Assembly (NCBI GenBank): GCA_031180665.1
Contig: JAPSLP010000007.1
Span: 62,001-126,000, forward strand
DNA length: 64,000 bases
Direction of reading: 5' to 3'
Source: Cupriavidus sp.
Lineage (GTDB): Bacteria > Pseudomonadota > Gammaproteobacteria > Burkholderiales > Burkholderiaceae
Positions 30,754 through 44,202 of this stretch are shown in pieces; within the stretch, counting starts at the first letter, position 1, and every line of letters begins with the position of its first letter. The position numbers and the translations under genes were made by a program. The notes beneath the pieces were generated by a model, which made no database searches, had not been told where the DNA came from, and worked only from the letters and a program-made list of their open reading frames with translations.

Positions 30754-33030
30754 ATGGCCACGATGACTTCCTCCGGCCCCGCGTCGACGCGGGGCCAGCA
30801 CGGGCACTCCGGACACGCCGAGCACGCCGCCGTGCAATACGAGGCGCTGCTCGATGCGCGCCATGCCGATCCGTTCTCGCTGCTCGGGCCGCACCGCGAG
30901 GGCGAGCGCACGGTCGTGCGCGCCTGCCTGCCCGGCGCGCAGGCGGTCGCGCTGGCCGACAAGCTCGGCAACGCGATCGGACCGATGCAATGCATCCACG
31001 CCGGCGGCATCTTCGCCGGCACGCTGCCGGACAAGCTCGGCCGGCGCGACTACCGGCTCGATATCACCTGGCCGGACGGTACCCGGCAGCTCAGCGCCGA
31101 CCCCTATTCCTTCGACCTGCTGCTGGGCGAACTGGACCTGCACCTGATCGGCGAGGGCCGGCATTTCGAACTGGGCCGCTGCCTGGGCGCCCAATGGATG
31201 ACGGTCGACGGCATCGAGGGCGTGCGCTTCGCGGTATGGGCGCCCAATGCGAGCCGCGTCTCGGTGATCGGCGACTTCAACGGCTGGCATCCGGCGCGCC
31301 ATCCGATGCGGCTGCGCTACGGCGTCGGCGTGTGGGAGCTGTTCGTGCCGGCCGGGCTCGGCGTGCAGCCGGGCAGCCGCTACAAGTACGATCTGAGCGA
31401 CGCGCACGGCCACCCGCTGCCCGACAAGGCCGATCCGCTGGCGCTCGCCACCGAGCTGCCGCCGGGCACCGCGTCGGTGGTGACGCAGGCGGGCGTATCG
31501 GCGCCGCCGTTCGGCTGGACCGACCAGGCGTGGATGAGCCGCCGTTCCAGCCAGGACCCGTATTCGACGCCGATGTCCATCTACGAGGTGCATGCCGGCT
31601 CGTGGCTGCGCGAAGTCAACGATCCCGCGCGCGGTTGGGAGATCCTGGGCGAGCGCCTGATCCCGTATGTGCGCGACCTGGGCTTTACCCATATCGAACT
31701 GCTGCCGATCACCGAGCATCCGTTCGGCGGCTCCTGGGGCTACCAGCCGCTGTCGCTGTTCGCGCCGACCGCGCGCTTCGGCCCGCCGCAGGCCTTCGCG
31801 GCCTTCGTCGACCGCTGCCACGAGGCCGGCATCGGCGTGATCCTCGACTGGGTGCCGGCCCACTTCCCGACCGATCCCCACGGCCTGGCCGAGTTCGACG
31901 GCACCGCGCTGTACGAACACCAGGACCCGCGCGAAGGCTTCCACCAGGACTGGAACACGCTGATCTACAACCTCGGACGCAACGAGGTGCGCGGCTTCCT
32001 GCTGGCGAGCGCCCTGCACTGGCTGCGCGAGTTCCATATCGACGGGCTGCGCGTCGACGCGGTCGCCTCGATGCTGTACCGCGACTACAGCCGCAAGGCC
32101 GGACAATGGGTGCCGAACCGCTTCGGCGGCAGGGAGAACCTCGAGGCGGTGTCCTTCCTGCGCGAGCTGAACACGGTGGTGCGCGAGCGCTGCCATGGCG
32201 CGATGATGATCGCCGAGGAATCGACCGCGTGGCCGGGCGTGACCGCGCCCGTCGACAGCGGCGGCCTGGGCTTCACGTTCAAATGGAACATGGGGTGGAT
32301 GCACGACACGCTGCGCTACCTGTCGCACGATCCGGTGCACCGCGCCTGGCACCACCAGGACATGACCTTCGGCATGGTGTACGCCTGGTCCGAGGCCTTC
32401 GTGCTGCCGCTGTCGCACGACGAGGTCGTCCACGGCAAGGGCTCGCTGATCGGCAAGGCGCCGGGCGACCACTGGCAGAAGCTGGCGAACCTGCGCGCGT
32501 ATTTCGGCTTCATGTGGACCCACCCGGGCAAGAAGCTGCTGTTCATGGGCGGCGAGCTTGCGCAATGGCACGAATGGAATCACGAGAGCGAACTCGACTG
32601 GGCGCTGCTCGACCATCCGAACCATCGCGGCATGCAGATGCTGATCCGCGACCTGAACCGCGCCTATCGCGAACTGCCCGCGCTGCACGCCTGCGACCAT
32701 CATCCGGGGGGCTTCAGCTGGGTGATCGGCGACGACAGCCATAACAGCGTGTTCGCCTACCTGCGACGCGCCGCGCCGGACAGCGACGACGTGGTGCTCG
32801 TCGTGGTCAACATGACGCCTTTGCCCCGGCCGGGCTACCGCCTGGGCGTGCCGCACGCCGGGCGCTGGCAGGAGATCGTCAATACCGATGCCGCCTGCTA
32901 TGGCGGCAGCAACGTCGGCAACGGCGGCGAGCTCTTCGCCGAAGCGGCGCCCTCGCACGGGCTGCCCGCCTCGCTGTCGCTGACGCTGCCGCCGCTGGCG
33001 ATGCTGCTGCTGCGCCATCTGCCCGACTAG
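30754..33030 (+). CDS. glgB: 1,4-alpha-glucan branching enzyme
   Basis: GlgB of 758 residues cuts alpha-1,4 chains and rejoins them as alpha-1,6 branches. It carries the long N-terminal N1 domain (25-130) and a CBM48 domain (about 140-230, [20 protein letters not shown]). The GH13 barrel has [17 protein letters not shown], nucleophile Asp in [14 protein letters not shown], Glu in [10 protein letters not shown] and Asp in [10 protein letters not shown], followed by the C-terminal beta domain. About 25 extra residues rich in Gly/His precede N1. It sits between treS-mak and glgX (11-base gap to the latter) in the glg operon and supplies branch points to the glucan made by GlgE or GlgA. Confidence 0.96.
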   Translation: MATMTSSGPASTRGQHGHSGHAEHAAVQYEALLDARHADPFSLLGPHREGERTVVRACLPGAQAVALADKLGNAIGPMQCIHAGGIFAGTLPDKLGRRDYRLDITWPDGTRQLSADPYSFDLLLGELDLHLIGEGRHFELGRCLGAQWMTVDGIEGVRFAVWAPNASRVSVIGDFNGWHPARHPMRLRYGVGVWELFVPAGLGVQPGSRYKYDLSDAHGHPLPDKADPLALATELPPGTASVVTQAGVSAPPFGWTDQAWMSRRSSQDPYSTPMSIYEVHAGSWLREVNDPARGWEILGERLIPYVRDLGFTHIELLPITEHPFGGSWGYQPLSLFAPTARFGPPQAFAAFVDRCHEAGIGVILDWVPAHFPTDPHGLAEFDGTALYEHQDPREGFHQDWNTLIYNLGRNEVRGFLLASALHWLREFHIDGLRVDAVASMLYRDYSRKAGQWVPNRFGGRENLEAVSFLRELNTVVRERCHGAMMIAEESTAWPGVTAPVDSGGLGFTFKWNMGWMHDTLRYLSHDPVHRAWHHQDMTFGMVYAWSEAFVLPLSHDEVVHGKGSLIGKAPGDHWQKLANLRAYFGFMWTHPGKKLLFMGGELAQWHEWNHESELDWALLDHPNHRGMQMLIRDLNRAYRELPALHACDHHPGGFSWVIGDDSHNSVFAYLRRAAPDSDDVVLVVVNMTPLPRPGYRLGVPHAGRWQEIVNTDAACYGGSNVGNGGELFAEAAPSHGLPASLSLTLPPLAMLLLRHLPD

Positions 33031-33041
33031 GAGGGTCCTGC

Positions 33042-35171
<2,130 letters not shown>

Positions 35172-35241
35172 CGGCCCGTTCGTCGGCCATCGTCCGCCAT
35201 CGTCCGCCATCCCGACCAGTCAGCCACAAAGGAGCCCCACC

Positions 35242-37578
35242 ATGCCGCGTCAAGCCAATCCCGATGCCGCGCTAGCATCGCTGCACCTGCTCGCCGAGCG
35301 CGCCGGCCTGCTGGTGCATTGGCAGGATGCCGAGGGGCGCGATCGCGTGGTCCCGGAGGAGTCGCTGCGCACCGTGCTCGAACGGCTGGGCCTGCCGTGC
35401 AAGACCATCGGCCAGTGCGAGGCCTCGCGCGCCCGCATGCTGGCCGACGATGCCGCCACCGCGCTGGCGCCGCTGCTGACGGCCGACCAGGGCAAGCCGA
35501 TCCGCGTGCCGCTCGCGCACACCCGGCAGGAGCAGCCATTCCGGCTCGAGCTGGAAGACGGCAGCGTGCAGACCGGCGTGGCCCGGCGCGACGCGCGCGG
35601 CGCGCTGATCGTGCCGGCGGTGCAGAGCGCTGGCTACCATCGCCTGCTGCTGGGCGATGTCGAGGTGAAAGTGGCGGTCGCGCCGTCGCGCTGTTTCGGC
35701 GTGCAGGACGCGCTGCGCGGCATCGGCCTGTCCGAGCAGGAGCGTATGCGGCGCAAGCCCTGGGGTCCGTCGGTGCAGGTCTACGGCCTGCGCCGCGGCG
35801 CGCCGGCCGGCATGGGCGACTTGAGCGCGCTGGCGATGTTCGCCGAGGCGGCCGCGCGCGAAGGCGCCGACGCGGTGGCGATCAGCCCGCTGCACGCCGG
35901 CTTTGCTGCCTTTCCCGAACGTTACAGTCCCTACTCGCCGTCCAGCCGGCTGTTCCTGAACGTGCTTTATGCCGACCCGGCGCCGGTGTTCGGCCACGCC
36001 GCGGTGGCGCGCGCCATCTCGGCGCTGCAACTGGGCGGCGTCCTGCAGACGCTGGAGTCCAGGGCCGAGATCGACTGGCCGGCGGTGGCGCGGGCGCGGT
36101 TGAAGCTGACGCGCTGGCTGTGGGATCACCGGGACCAGATGCTGCCCGCGGACGCCGCCGAGGATCTGGCGACCTTCCGCAGCAAGGGCGGCACGCCGCT
36201 GCTGGCGCACGCCGCCTTCGAGGCCCTGCAGGCCCAGCACGTGGCCGAGGCGGGCACTCGCGCCGAGATACAGGTGGCCGGGGACTGGCGCCGCTGGCCC
36301 GTCACGCACCGCTCCCCGCAAGACGCCGCGCTGTCGGCGTTCGCCAGTGCCTTCCCCGACGAGATCGGCTATCACGTGTTCCTGCAGTGGCTGGCCGAGG
36401 ACGGCCTGCGCGCAGCGCAGCGCAGCGCCCGCGATGCCGGCATGGCGATCGGGCTGATCGGCGACCTGGCGGTCGGCACCGACCCCACCGGCAGCCATGC
36501 CTGGACCCGGCAGAACGAGATGCTGCAGGGATTTTCGGCCGGCGCCCCGCCCGATGTGTACAACGCGTTGGGGCAGAGCTGGGGCATCACGGTGTTCTCG
36601 CCGCGCGGCATGCGCCGGCACGGCTACACGGCCTTCATCGAGATGCTGCGGGCGAACCTCGCGCATGTCGGCGGGCTGCGCATCGACCATGCGCTCGGGC
36701 TGGCGCGCGTCTGGCTGGTGCCCGAAGGCGCGCCGCCGCAATCGGGCGCCTATCTGCGCTACCCGATGGACGATCTGCTGCGGTTGATCGCACTCGAATC
36801 GTGGCGCCATCGCGCCATCATCATCGGCGAGAACCTCGGCACGGTGCCGGCCGCCTTCAACACCACGCTGGCCGAGCGCGGCATGCTGGGCATCGATGTG
36901 CTGTGGTTCGAGCGGGCGCAGCCGGACAGCGAAGACAAGGACCAGACGGCCGGGAGCTCGGGCGGAAAAAAAAGACGCTCGACCAGCGAAGAGACCGGGG
37001 CGAAGAACAGCAATGCGAGCGGCCATGCGCCCGGCAACACGGACGGCCGGCCCGCACCGCAGCCGGGGGAAGACACCGCTACGCCCGGGCCGGAAGCGCC
37101 TGCGGCGTTCGTTGGGCCCGAGCGTTGGCCGCCCAATGCGATCGCAACCTCGACCACGCACGATCTGCCCACCATCGCCGGCTGGTGGGCTGGGCAGGAC
37201 ATCACCTGGCGCGCACGTCTGGACCAGCTGGGTCCCGATGTCACCGAGGCCGCCGCCCGCGCCGAGCGGGCGCGCGACCGCCAGGCGCTGTGGCAGGCGC
37301 TGTGCGAAGCGGGGCTGGCCAAGGGCGAGGCGCCCGACCCGGACCGCGCGCCGGTGGCCACGATCCTTGCCTGGCTCGCGCGCGCCCGCACCCCGCTGCG
37401 GCTGGTACCGGTGGAGGATCTGCTGGCCGATGTCGAGCAGCCCAATCTGCCGGGTACCACCAGCGGCCATCCGAACTGGCAGCGCCGGCTGCGCTTCGAT
37501 GTGCAGACGCTGTTCAGCCAGCCGGGGGTCCAGCGCCGTATCGAGGCGCTGCGCTCGGGACACGCGCCCAGGAGTTGA
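35242..37578 (+). CDS. malQ: 4-alpha-glucanotransferase (amylomaltase) with an internal disordered insertion
   Basis: MalQ of 778 residues moves 4-alpha-glucan segments between oligosaccharides (GH77). Seen in order: an N-terminal helical region, GMGDLSALAMFAEAAAREG, AISPLHAGF, nucleophile Asp in GLRIDHALGLARVW, Glu in IIIGENLGTVP and Asp in TTHDLPTIAGWW. Between the last two, residues about 558-623 form a hydrophilic, low-complexity insertion (QPDSEDKDQTAGSSGGKK onward), with a run of eight A bases at 36966-36973. Reading stays in frame through it. The ATG follows ACAAAGGAGCCCCACC. The 70-base gap after glgX contains short CGTCCGCCAT repeats and no terminator, so it may belong to the same operon. 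Confidence 0.93.
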   Translation: MPRQANPDAALASLHLLAERAGLLVHWQDAEGRDRVVPEESLRTVLERLGLPCKTIGQCEASRARMLADDAATALAPLLTADQGKPIRVPLAHTRQEQPFRLELEDGSVQTGVARRDARGALIVPAVQSAGYHRLLLGDVEVKVAVAPSRCFGVQDALRGIGLSEQERMRRKPWGPSVQVYGLRRGAPAGMGDLSALAMFAEAAAREGADAVAISPLHAGFAAFPERYSPYSPSSRLFLNVLYADPAPVFGHAAVARAISALQLGGVLQTLESRAEIDWPAVARARLKLTRWLWDHRDQMLPADAAEDLATFRSKGGTPLLAHAAFEALQAQHVAEAGTRAEIQVAGDWRRWPVTHRSPQDAALSAFASAFPDEIGYHVFLQWLAEDGLRAAQRSARDAGMAIGLIGDLAVGTDPTGSHAWTRQNEMLQGFSAGAPPDVYNALGQSWGITVFSPRGMRRHGYTAFIEMLRANLAHVGGLRIDHALGLARVWLVPEGAPPQSGAYLRYPMDDLLRLIALESWRHRAIIIGENLGTVPAAFNTTLAERGMLGIDVLWFERAQPDSEDKDQTAGSSGGKKRRSTSEETGAKNSNASGHAPGNTDGRPAPQPGEDTATPGPEAPAAFVGPERWPPNAIATSTTHDLPTIAGWWAGQDITWRARLDQLGPDVTEAAARAERARDRQALWQALCEAGLAKGEAPDPDRAPVATILAWLARARTPLRLVPVEDLLADVEQPNLPGTTSGHPNWQRRLRFDVQTLFSQPGVQRRIEALRSGHAPRS

Positions 37579-37612
37579 GGCGTCGAGCGGCGCCGCCATA
37601 CCGTCACGGCGT

Positions 37613-37635
37613 CATAGCGACATAGCGTCATCGCG
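37613..37635 (+). repeat. 8-base tandem repeat CATAGCGN upstream of the response regulator
   Basis: CATAGCGA, CATAGCGT and CATCGCGT lie in tandem at 37613-37636, about 25 bases upstream of the sigma54-type element at 37660. Their role is unknown. Confidence 0.5.
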
Positions 37636-37659
37636 TGCGGTTCGGCGAGCGGCGGCCCC

Positions 37660-37675
37660 TGGCGCGCCGCTTGCA
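37660..37675 (+). promoter_or_regulatory. sigma54-type -24/-12 promoter of the response regulator gene
   Basis: TGGCGCGccgcTTGCA differs from TGGCACG-N4-TTGCW at one position, with correct GG-N10-GC spacing. It ends 40 bases before the GTG start at 37715. Confidence 0.6.
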
Positions 37676-37714
37676 TGGCAAGGTCGAAACGATTTGCCAA
37701 CACAAGGTATCTCC

Positions 37715-38071
37715 GTGCGAACCGTACTCGTCGTCGATGACGATCCCGACGTGGGCCATGCGATGGCCAGTGCCCTGCGCCGAGCGGGATTTGCCGTCGA
37801 GTTGGCCGATGATGGGCTGGCCGGCTTCGATGCCGCGCAGCGGCTGCACCCCTCGGTGGTCGTGACCGACTGGGTGATGCCGCGCGGCGACGGCGCCCTG
37901 CTTTGCCATCTGCTGCTCGGCGATGCGTCGCTAAGTCGTACACCGATTGTCGTTTTCACCAGCATCGAGACGCTGCCGGAGGTGCCCAATCCCAACGTGC
38001 GCTACTGCCGCAAGCCCTGCGCGCCCGAAGCGCTGATCCGCACCATCGACGAACTGCTGGAACACAGCTGA
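37715..38071 (+). CDS. single-domain (CheY-like) response regulator
   Basis: Receiver domain of 118 residues without an output domain. It contains the acidic pocket (VVDDDPDVG), the phosphorylated Asp in VVVTDWVMP near residue 52, the switch Thr in VVFTS and the conserved Lys in YCRKPC. It would relay phosphate to or from a kinase or bind a partner protein. The start is GTG at 37715 with AAGGTATCTCC upstream. No kinase adjoins it; the hybrid histidine kinase at 48995 is the nearest possible partner, which is inference only. It has its own sigma54-type promoter, unlike a simple continuation of the glgE-malQ operon. It is convergent with the topoisomerase gene, 16 bases away. Confidence 0.9.
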   Translation: MRTVLVVDDDPDVGHAMASALRRAGFAVELADDGLAGFDAAQRLHPSVVVTDWVMPRGDGALLCHLLLGDASLSRTPIVVFTSIETLPEVPNPNVRYCRKPCAPEALIRTIDELLEHS

Positions 38072-38087
38072 ATCCCGGCACGGCAAA

Positions 38088-39200
38088 CTAGCCGCGTCCG
38101 CCGGCCGCCGTGCCCTGCGCTTCGAGCAGCGCCAGCAGCCTGGTCTCGTCCATGCTCAACGCCGCGACCGCGCGACGGCACTGCGCGCAGGCGGCCATGC
38201 TGTCGTTCATATAGGCGTCGACCACCGTCGGGTGGACATAGCACTGCCGGCATACCGCCACCGTATTGCGCAGGCGCCGGGCCACGATCTTGATGGTGGC
38301 CGCCACCGCGCGCTTGCGGGCGGCCTCGCTCTGCGCCGCCGGCGCCTTGCGCAGTTCGGCCAGCGCATGCACGCTGCCGGCCCAGGTGCGGAAGTCCTTG
38401 GCGGTGAAATCCTCGCCGGCCAGTTCGCGCAGGTACGCGTTGACATCGTCCGAGCCGACCTCGCGGATCTCGCCGTCCTCGTCGCGGTACTTGAACAGAT
38501 GCTGGCCCGGCAGGTCCGCGCAGGTACGCACCAGCCCCGCGAGTTGGCGGTCCTGCAGCGTTACGTCGTGCTCGACCCCGCTCTTGCCGGTAAACAGGAA
38601 GCGCAGCCGGCTGCCGCGCACCTGTACATGGCGCCGGCGCAGCGTGGTCAGGCCATAGGTGCGATTCTGGCGCGCGTAGCGCCGGCTGCCGACCCGCACC
38701 AGTGTGGCGTCGAGCAGCAGCAGTACGGCGGCCAGCACCTTCTCGCGCGGAATGCCGTTGCGCTGCAGGTCGCGCCGGGCGCGTCGCCGCAGTCGCGGCA
38801 ACGCGCGCCCGAACGCGAGCAGGCGGTCGTACTTGTTCTCGTCGCGCAGCGCGATCCATGCGGGGTGGTAGCGATACTGCTTGCGACCGCGGGCGTCGCG
38901 GCCGGTGGCCTGGATATGTCCGCGGGGGTCGGGACAGATCCAGACGTCCTGGTAGGCCGGGGGAATCGCCAGCGCGTCGATTCGGGCGATGGTGTCGCGA
39001 TCGCGGATGCGGCTGCCGTCCGGGGCGAAGTAGGCGAAGCGGCCGCGCACCAGGCGCCGCGTGATGCCGGGCCTGGTGTCGTTGACATAGCGCACGCCGG
39101 GCGGCAACGCCTCACGCGCCGGCGCTGCCGCGGTCGCTCCCGTGGTTCCTGCTGTCGTTCCGGCTGTCACGCTCTCAGCGGCTGGCGTCGACGCGCGCAT
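38088..39200 (-). CDS. DNA topoisomerase IB (bacterial/poxvirus type)
   Basis: Type IB topoisomerase of 370 residues that relaxes supercoils through a 3'-phosphotyrosine. Its N-terminal beta domain includes GVRYVNDTRPGITRR and WICPDPRGHIQATGRDARGR. The catalytic domain has Arg in LVRVGSRRYARQN, GLTTLRRRHV, Lys in FTGKSGVEHDV, Arg/His in DFTAKDFRTWAG and Tyr in CRQCYVHPTVVDAY near residue 320. The C-terminal 40 residues contain paired Cys (CYVHP, CAQC). The ATG at 39200 is preceded by GGGAGCCACG; an Ala/Thr-rich 30-residue leader precedes the fold. It is transcribed opposite to the glycogen genes and divergently from glgP, with a 354-base gap. Topoisomerase IB genes are often found among stress and repair genes. 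Confidence 0.93.
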   Translation of the reverse strand: MRASTPAAESVTAGTTAGTTGATAAAPAREALPPGVRYVNDTRPGITRRLVRGRFAYFAPDGSRIRDRDTIARIDALAIPPAYQDVWICPDPRGHIQATGRDARGRKQYRYHPAWIALRDENKYDRLLAFGRALPRLRRRARRDLQRNGIPREKVLAAVLLLLDATLVRVGSRRYARQNRTYGLTTLRRRHVQVRGSRLRFLFTGKSGVEHDVTLQDRQLAGLVRTCADLPGQHLFKYRDEDGEIREVGSDDVNAYLRELAGEDFTAKDFRTWAGSVHALAELRKAPAAQSEAARKRAVAATIKIVARRLRNTVAVCRQCYVHPTVVDAYMNDSMAACAQCRRAVAALSMDETRLLALLEAQGTAAGGRG

Positions 39201-39336
39201 CGTGGCTCCCGTCTCCACCCTTCCCGATCGGCGCCGCGCCGGCCGCTCGTCGCCCGCTCGTCGCGCCGTTTGTCGTGGATGGCAATCCGACATTAGTCCG
39301 GGGCGACGCCCGCTGCATCCCGCCGCGCGCGCAATC

Positions 39337-39435
39337 GTTTGTAGGAAAGGGACGACATCGGCGCCACTGGTGTTCCCGCTCCCCCATGCGCCGGAGCGGG
39401 AAGCCAACCGCAGGTCCTAACCGTTTTCTACAAAC
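39337..39435. promoter_or_regulatory. inverted pair GTTTGTAGRAAA upstream of glgP
   Basis: GTTTGTAGGAAA (39337-39348) and TTTTCTACAAAC (39424-39435, the reverse complement of GTTTGTAGAAAA) are inverted copies 75 bases apart. They lie 160 and 73 bases upstream of the -24 element of glgP, in the topoisomerase-glgP divergent region. They share TGTAG with the elements upstream of glgE and glgA. The rest of this 354-base region is GC-rich and holds no gene that I can support. Confidence 0.45.
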
Positions 39436-39506
39436 TCACCAATAATTGGCAAGAACTGCCCGGCGCCCTGCCCGCCCGGCCGAGCGCAACACGCTTACCT
39501 TGGGCA

Positions 39507-39522
39507 AGGTACGTCTCTTGCA
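39507..39522 (+). promoter_or_regulatory. sigma54-type -24/-12 promoter of glgP
   Basis: AGGTACGtctcTTGCA has GG-N10-GC spacing and matches TGGCACG-N4-TTGCW at 10 of 12 positions, with a perfect -12 half. It ends 32 bases before the glgP ATG, leaving room for a short leader that contains the ribosome-binding site CGGAGG. Confidence 0.6.
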
Positions 39523-39554
39523 ACTCCCTTCGGTTTTCCAACCGGAGGACCGCC

Positions 39555-42111
<2,557 letters not shown>

Positions 42112-42116
<5 letters not shown>

Positions 42117-42124
42117 TTCTTACA
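42112..42124 (+). promoter_or_regulatory. TGTAGTTCTTACA upstream element of the glgA promoter
   Basis: Inverted repeat TGTA-N5-TACA that overlaps the glgP stop codon and lies about 100 bases upstream of the -24 element of glgA. It is identical to the element before glgE except for one central base. Confidence 0.5.
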
Positions 42125-42161
42125 CCGACCGCAGGAGGCTTTACGCAGCGCTTGTTTCAAT

Positions 42162-42179
42162 AGTTACGAACGAGTTACG
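42162..42179 (+). promoter_or_regulatory. 11-base direct repeat AGTTACG upstream of glgA
   Basis: AGTTACG occurs at 42162-42168 and again at 42173-42179, exactly 11 bases apart, with a related TTTACGC at 42140. Direct repeats at one helical turn are typical of OmpR/PhoB-type regulator sites; this assignment is inference. Apart from this and the flanking elements, the 226-base glgP-glgA gap has no gene. Confidence 0.4.
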
Positions 42180-42221
42180 CAAACCGTTGAACGCAAAGCC
42201 TTTGCGAAATTCGCGCCGCGC

Positions 42222-42237
42222 TGGCATGCCATTCGCA
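42222..42237 (+). promoter_or_regulatory. sigma54-type -24/-12 promoter of glgA-treZ-treY
   Basis: TGGCATGccatTCGCA has GG-N10-GC spacing and matches TGGCACG-N4-TTGCW at 10 of 12 positions. It shares the TTCGCAT -12 variant with the glgE promoter. The leader to the glgA start would be about 95-110 bases. Confidence 0.55.
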
Positions 42238-42342
42238 TGGCAGACCAACGCTTCACGCGCCGGCCAGCCGACAACGCTGTGCGAGTGAAGTGCAACAGCG
42301 GCGGTGCAGCCCGGCCGCCGCCCCACCACCAGCGCACTCAGA

Positions 42343-44115
42343 ATGGCGGAGATCAACTTGAACACGAACGTGCTATTCGTGGCGGCCGAGGCCATGCCCT
42401 TGGCCAAGACAGGCGGCTTGGGAGATGTCGTCAGCGGGCTGGCCCGCGCCCTGCAGCAGCGGGGCCTCGATGTCACGATCTTGATGCCGGGCTATCCGCA
42501 GGCCCTGGCCGGCGCCGTAGGGCTACGCAGCCTCGGGGCGTTGAAACTTGCCGAGAGCGCGCCCGGGCTGGCGCTGCCTCCCGGACACAGTGCGATGCGG
42601 CTGATGCTGGGCCGCATGCCGGGAAGCCATGTGCAGGTCGCCCTGCTCGATTGCCCCTCGTTCTACGACCGCGCGGGCACGCCGTACACCGACCCGACCG
42701 GACGCGACTTTGCCGACAACCCGCAGCGTTTCGCCGCGCTGGCACACGCCGCCACCGCGATCGCCGCAGGCCGCACGCCGCTGCCCATACCCGCCGCCGT
42801 GCATGCGCACGACTGGCATGCCGGGCTGACGCCGCTGCTGATGCGCGCCGCCGGCCTCGATACGCCGAGCATCGTCACGATCCACAACCTTGCCTTCCAG
42901 GGCGTCTTCCCGCTGTGCCTGGCGCGGCAACTGGGCCTGCCGGAAGACTGCCTGACGCCGGACGGCGTCGAGTTCTGGGGCAAGCTCAATTTCCTGAAGG
43001 CCGGCATCCGCTATGCGGACCGCATTACCACCGTCAGCCATCACTATGCGCAGGAGATCCTGACGCCGCAGTTCGGCCACGGGCTGGAAGGTGTGCTGCA
43101 GGCGCGGCGCGATGTGCTGGGCGCGATCCCGAACGGCATCGACATCGAGGACTGGGATCCCGCCAGCGACGATCTGCTGCCGCACTGCTATACGCCGAAC
43201 GCGATGGCCGGCAAGCGCGCCTGCAAGGCGGCGCTGCAGAACCGCTTCGGGCTCCCGAGCGATCCGGCCGCGCCGCTGGTCGCGATGGGCAGCCGCCTGA
43301 CGCATCAGAAGATGGCCGATGTCGCGCTGGGCGCCATCGAGCGCGCGCTGCAGGCCGATGACCGCGTGCAATTCGCCGTGCTCGGCTGCGGCGAGGCCGC
43401 CATCGAACGAAGCTTCGAGGCCCTGGCGGCGCGCTATCCGGAGCGCGTCGGCGTGTCGATCGGCTATCGCGAGGAAACCGCGCACCTGCTGCATGCGGGC
43501 GCCGACGTGCTGCTGCACGGCAGCCGCTTCGAGCCGTTCGGACTGACCCCGGTCTATGCGATGCGCTACGGCACGGTGCCGGTCGCCTCGCGCGTCGGCG
43601 GCCTGGTCGACACGGTGCGCGATGCGGGCCATGGGTCGACACCGCAACCTGGCGCAACCGGCTTCCTGTTCGACGGCGAAACCGCCGAGGCGATGAGCGC
43701 GGCGATCGAGCGCGCGCTGCAATGGCTGCAGCGGCCGCGCGCATGGAAGGTGCTGCAGCGCGCCGGCATGCAGGCGCCGTTCTGCTGGACCCGACCGGCC
43801 GAGCAATACCTGTCGCTGTACAGCGCCCTGTCGCCCGCGCTGGCGTCCGCAATGGCGATGCAGCGGGCCGCGCAACGGCCGGCGGAAGTGGCGCAGGTCG
43901 AAGCCGCGCCCCAGCCGCAGCGCGTGCCACGCTCCACGCCGGCCATCGCCGCCGCCATGGCGGCCGAGCCGGCAACCGAACTCGCGATCCGGGCCTCGCC
44001 GTCGCGGCGGCGCAGCCGCAGCGCACGGGTCGACCGCGGCGCGGTTCCCGCGCAGGCCAGCGCGGCCACCAACAACGGCGGGTTCGGCGATGCGCTGCCG
44101 ACAGCGGCAGCCTGA
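42343..44115 (+). CDS. glgA: glycogen synthase (ADP-glucose type)
   Basis: GlgA (GT5) of 590 residues transfers glucose from ADP-glucose to an alpha-1,4-glucan. The N-terminal KTGGLGDVVSGL binds the nucleotide sugar; VHAHDWHAGL, IHNLAFQG and the C-terminal Rossmann domain with IPNGIDIEDWDP, SRLTHQKM, GYREETAHLLHAGADVLLHGSRFEPFGLTPVYAM are all present. Residues from about 505 on are a low-complexity Ala/Arg/Pro tail that ordinary GlgA lacks. The ATG at 42343 has no ribosome-binding site; TTG 42358, with GGAG six bases before it and closer to the family start NVLFVAAEA, is a strong alternative. No glgC for ADP-glucose supply is in the window. First gene of glgA-treZ-treY. Confidence 0.93.
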   Translation: MAEINLNTNVLFVAAEAMPLAKTGGLGDVVSGLARALQQRGLDVTILMPGYPQALAGAVGLRSLGALKLAESAPGLALPPGHSAMRLMLGRMPGSHVQVALLDCPSFYDRAGTPYTDPTGRDFADNPQRFAALAHAATAIAAGRTPLPIPAAVHAHDWHAGLTPLLMRAAGLDTPSIVTIHNLAFQGVFPLCLARQLGLPEDCLTPDGVEFWGKLNFLKAGIRYADRITTVSHHYAQEILTPQFGHGLEGVLQARRDVLGAIPNGIDIEDWDPASDDLLPHCYTPNAMAGKRACKAALQNRFGLPSDPAAPLVAMGSRLTHQKMADVALGAIERALQADDRVQFAVLGCGEAAIERSFEALAARYPERVGVSIGYREETAHLLHAGADVLLHGSRFEPFGLTPVYAMRYGTVPVASRVGGLVDTVRDAGHGSTPQPGATGFLFDGETAEAMSAAIERALQWLQRPRAWKVLQRAGMQAPFCWTRPAEQYLSLYSALSPALASAMAMQRAAQRPAEVAQVEAAPQPQRVPRSTPAIAAAMAAEPATELAIRASPSRRRSRSARVDRGAVPAQASAATNNGGFGDALPTAAA

Positions 44116-44202
44116 TGCCGCAAGCCGGCGGAACGGCCAGGTGCGCGGGGCCGGCGCCATGGCCGGTTCCCCCGCGTGCTTTCAATCGATACGGAAATCA
44201 TC

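Noticed and set aside
36964-36975. A8 run in malQ as a programmed frameshift site
   Set aside because: The frame continues correctly on both sides of the run and the downstream catalytic Asp is in the same frame, so no shift is needed.
39444-39460. TGGCAAGAACTGC upstream of glgP as a sigma54 promoter
   Set aside because: GG and GC are 8 bases apart instead of 10. The element at 39507 has correct spacing and position.
42343-42358. Calling the TTG at 42358 as the definite glgA start
   Set aside because: It has the better ribosome-binding site, but the ATG 15 bases upstream cannot be excluded without N-terminal or ribosome-profiling data, so it is kept as the alternative.
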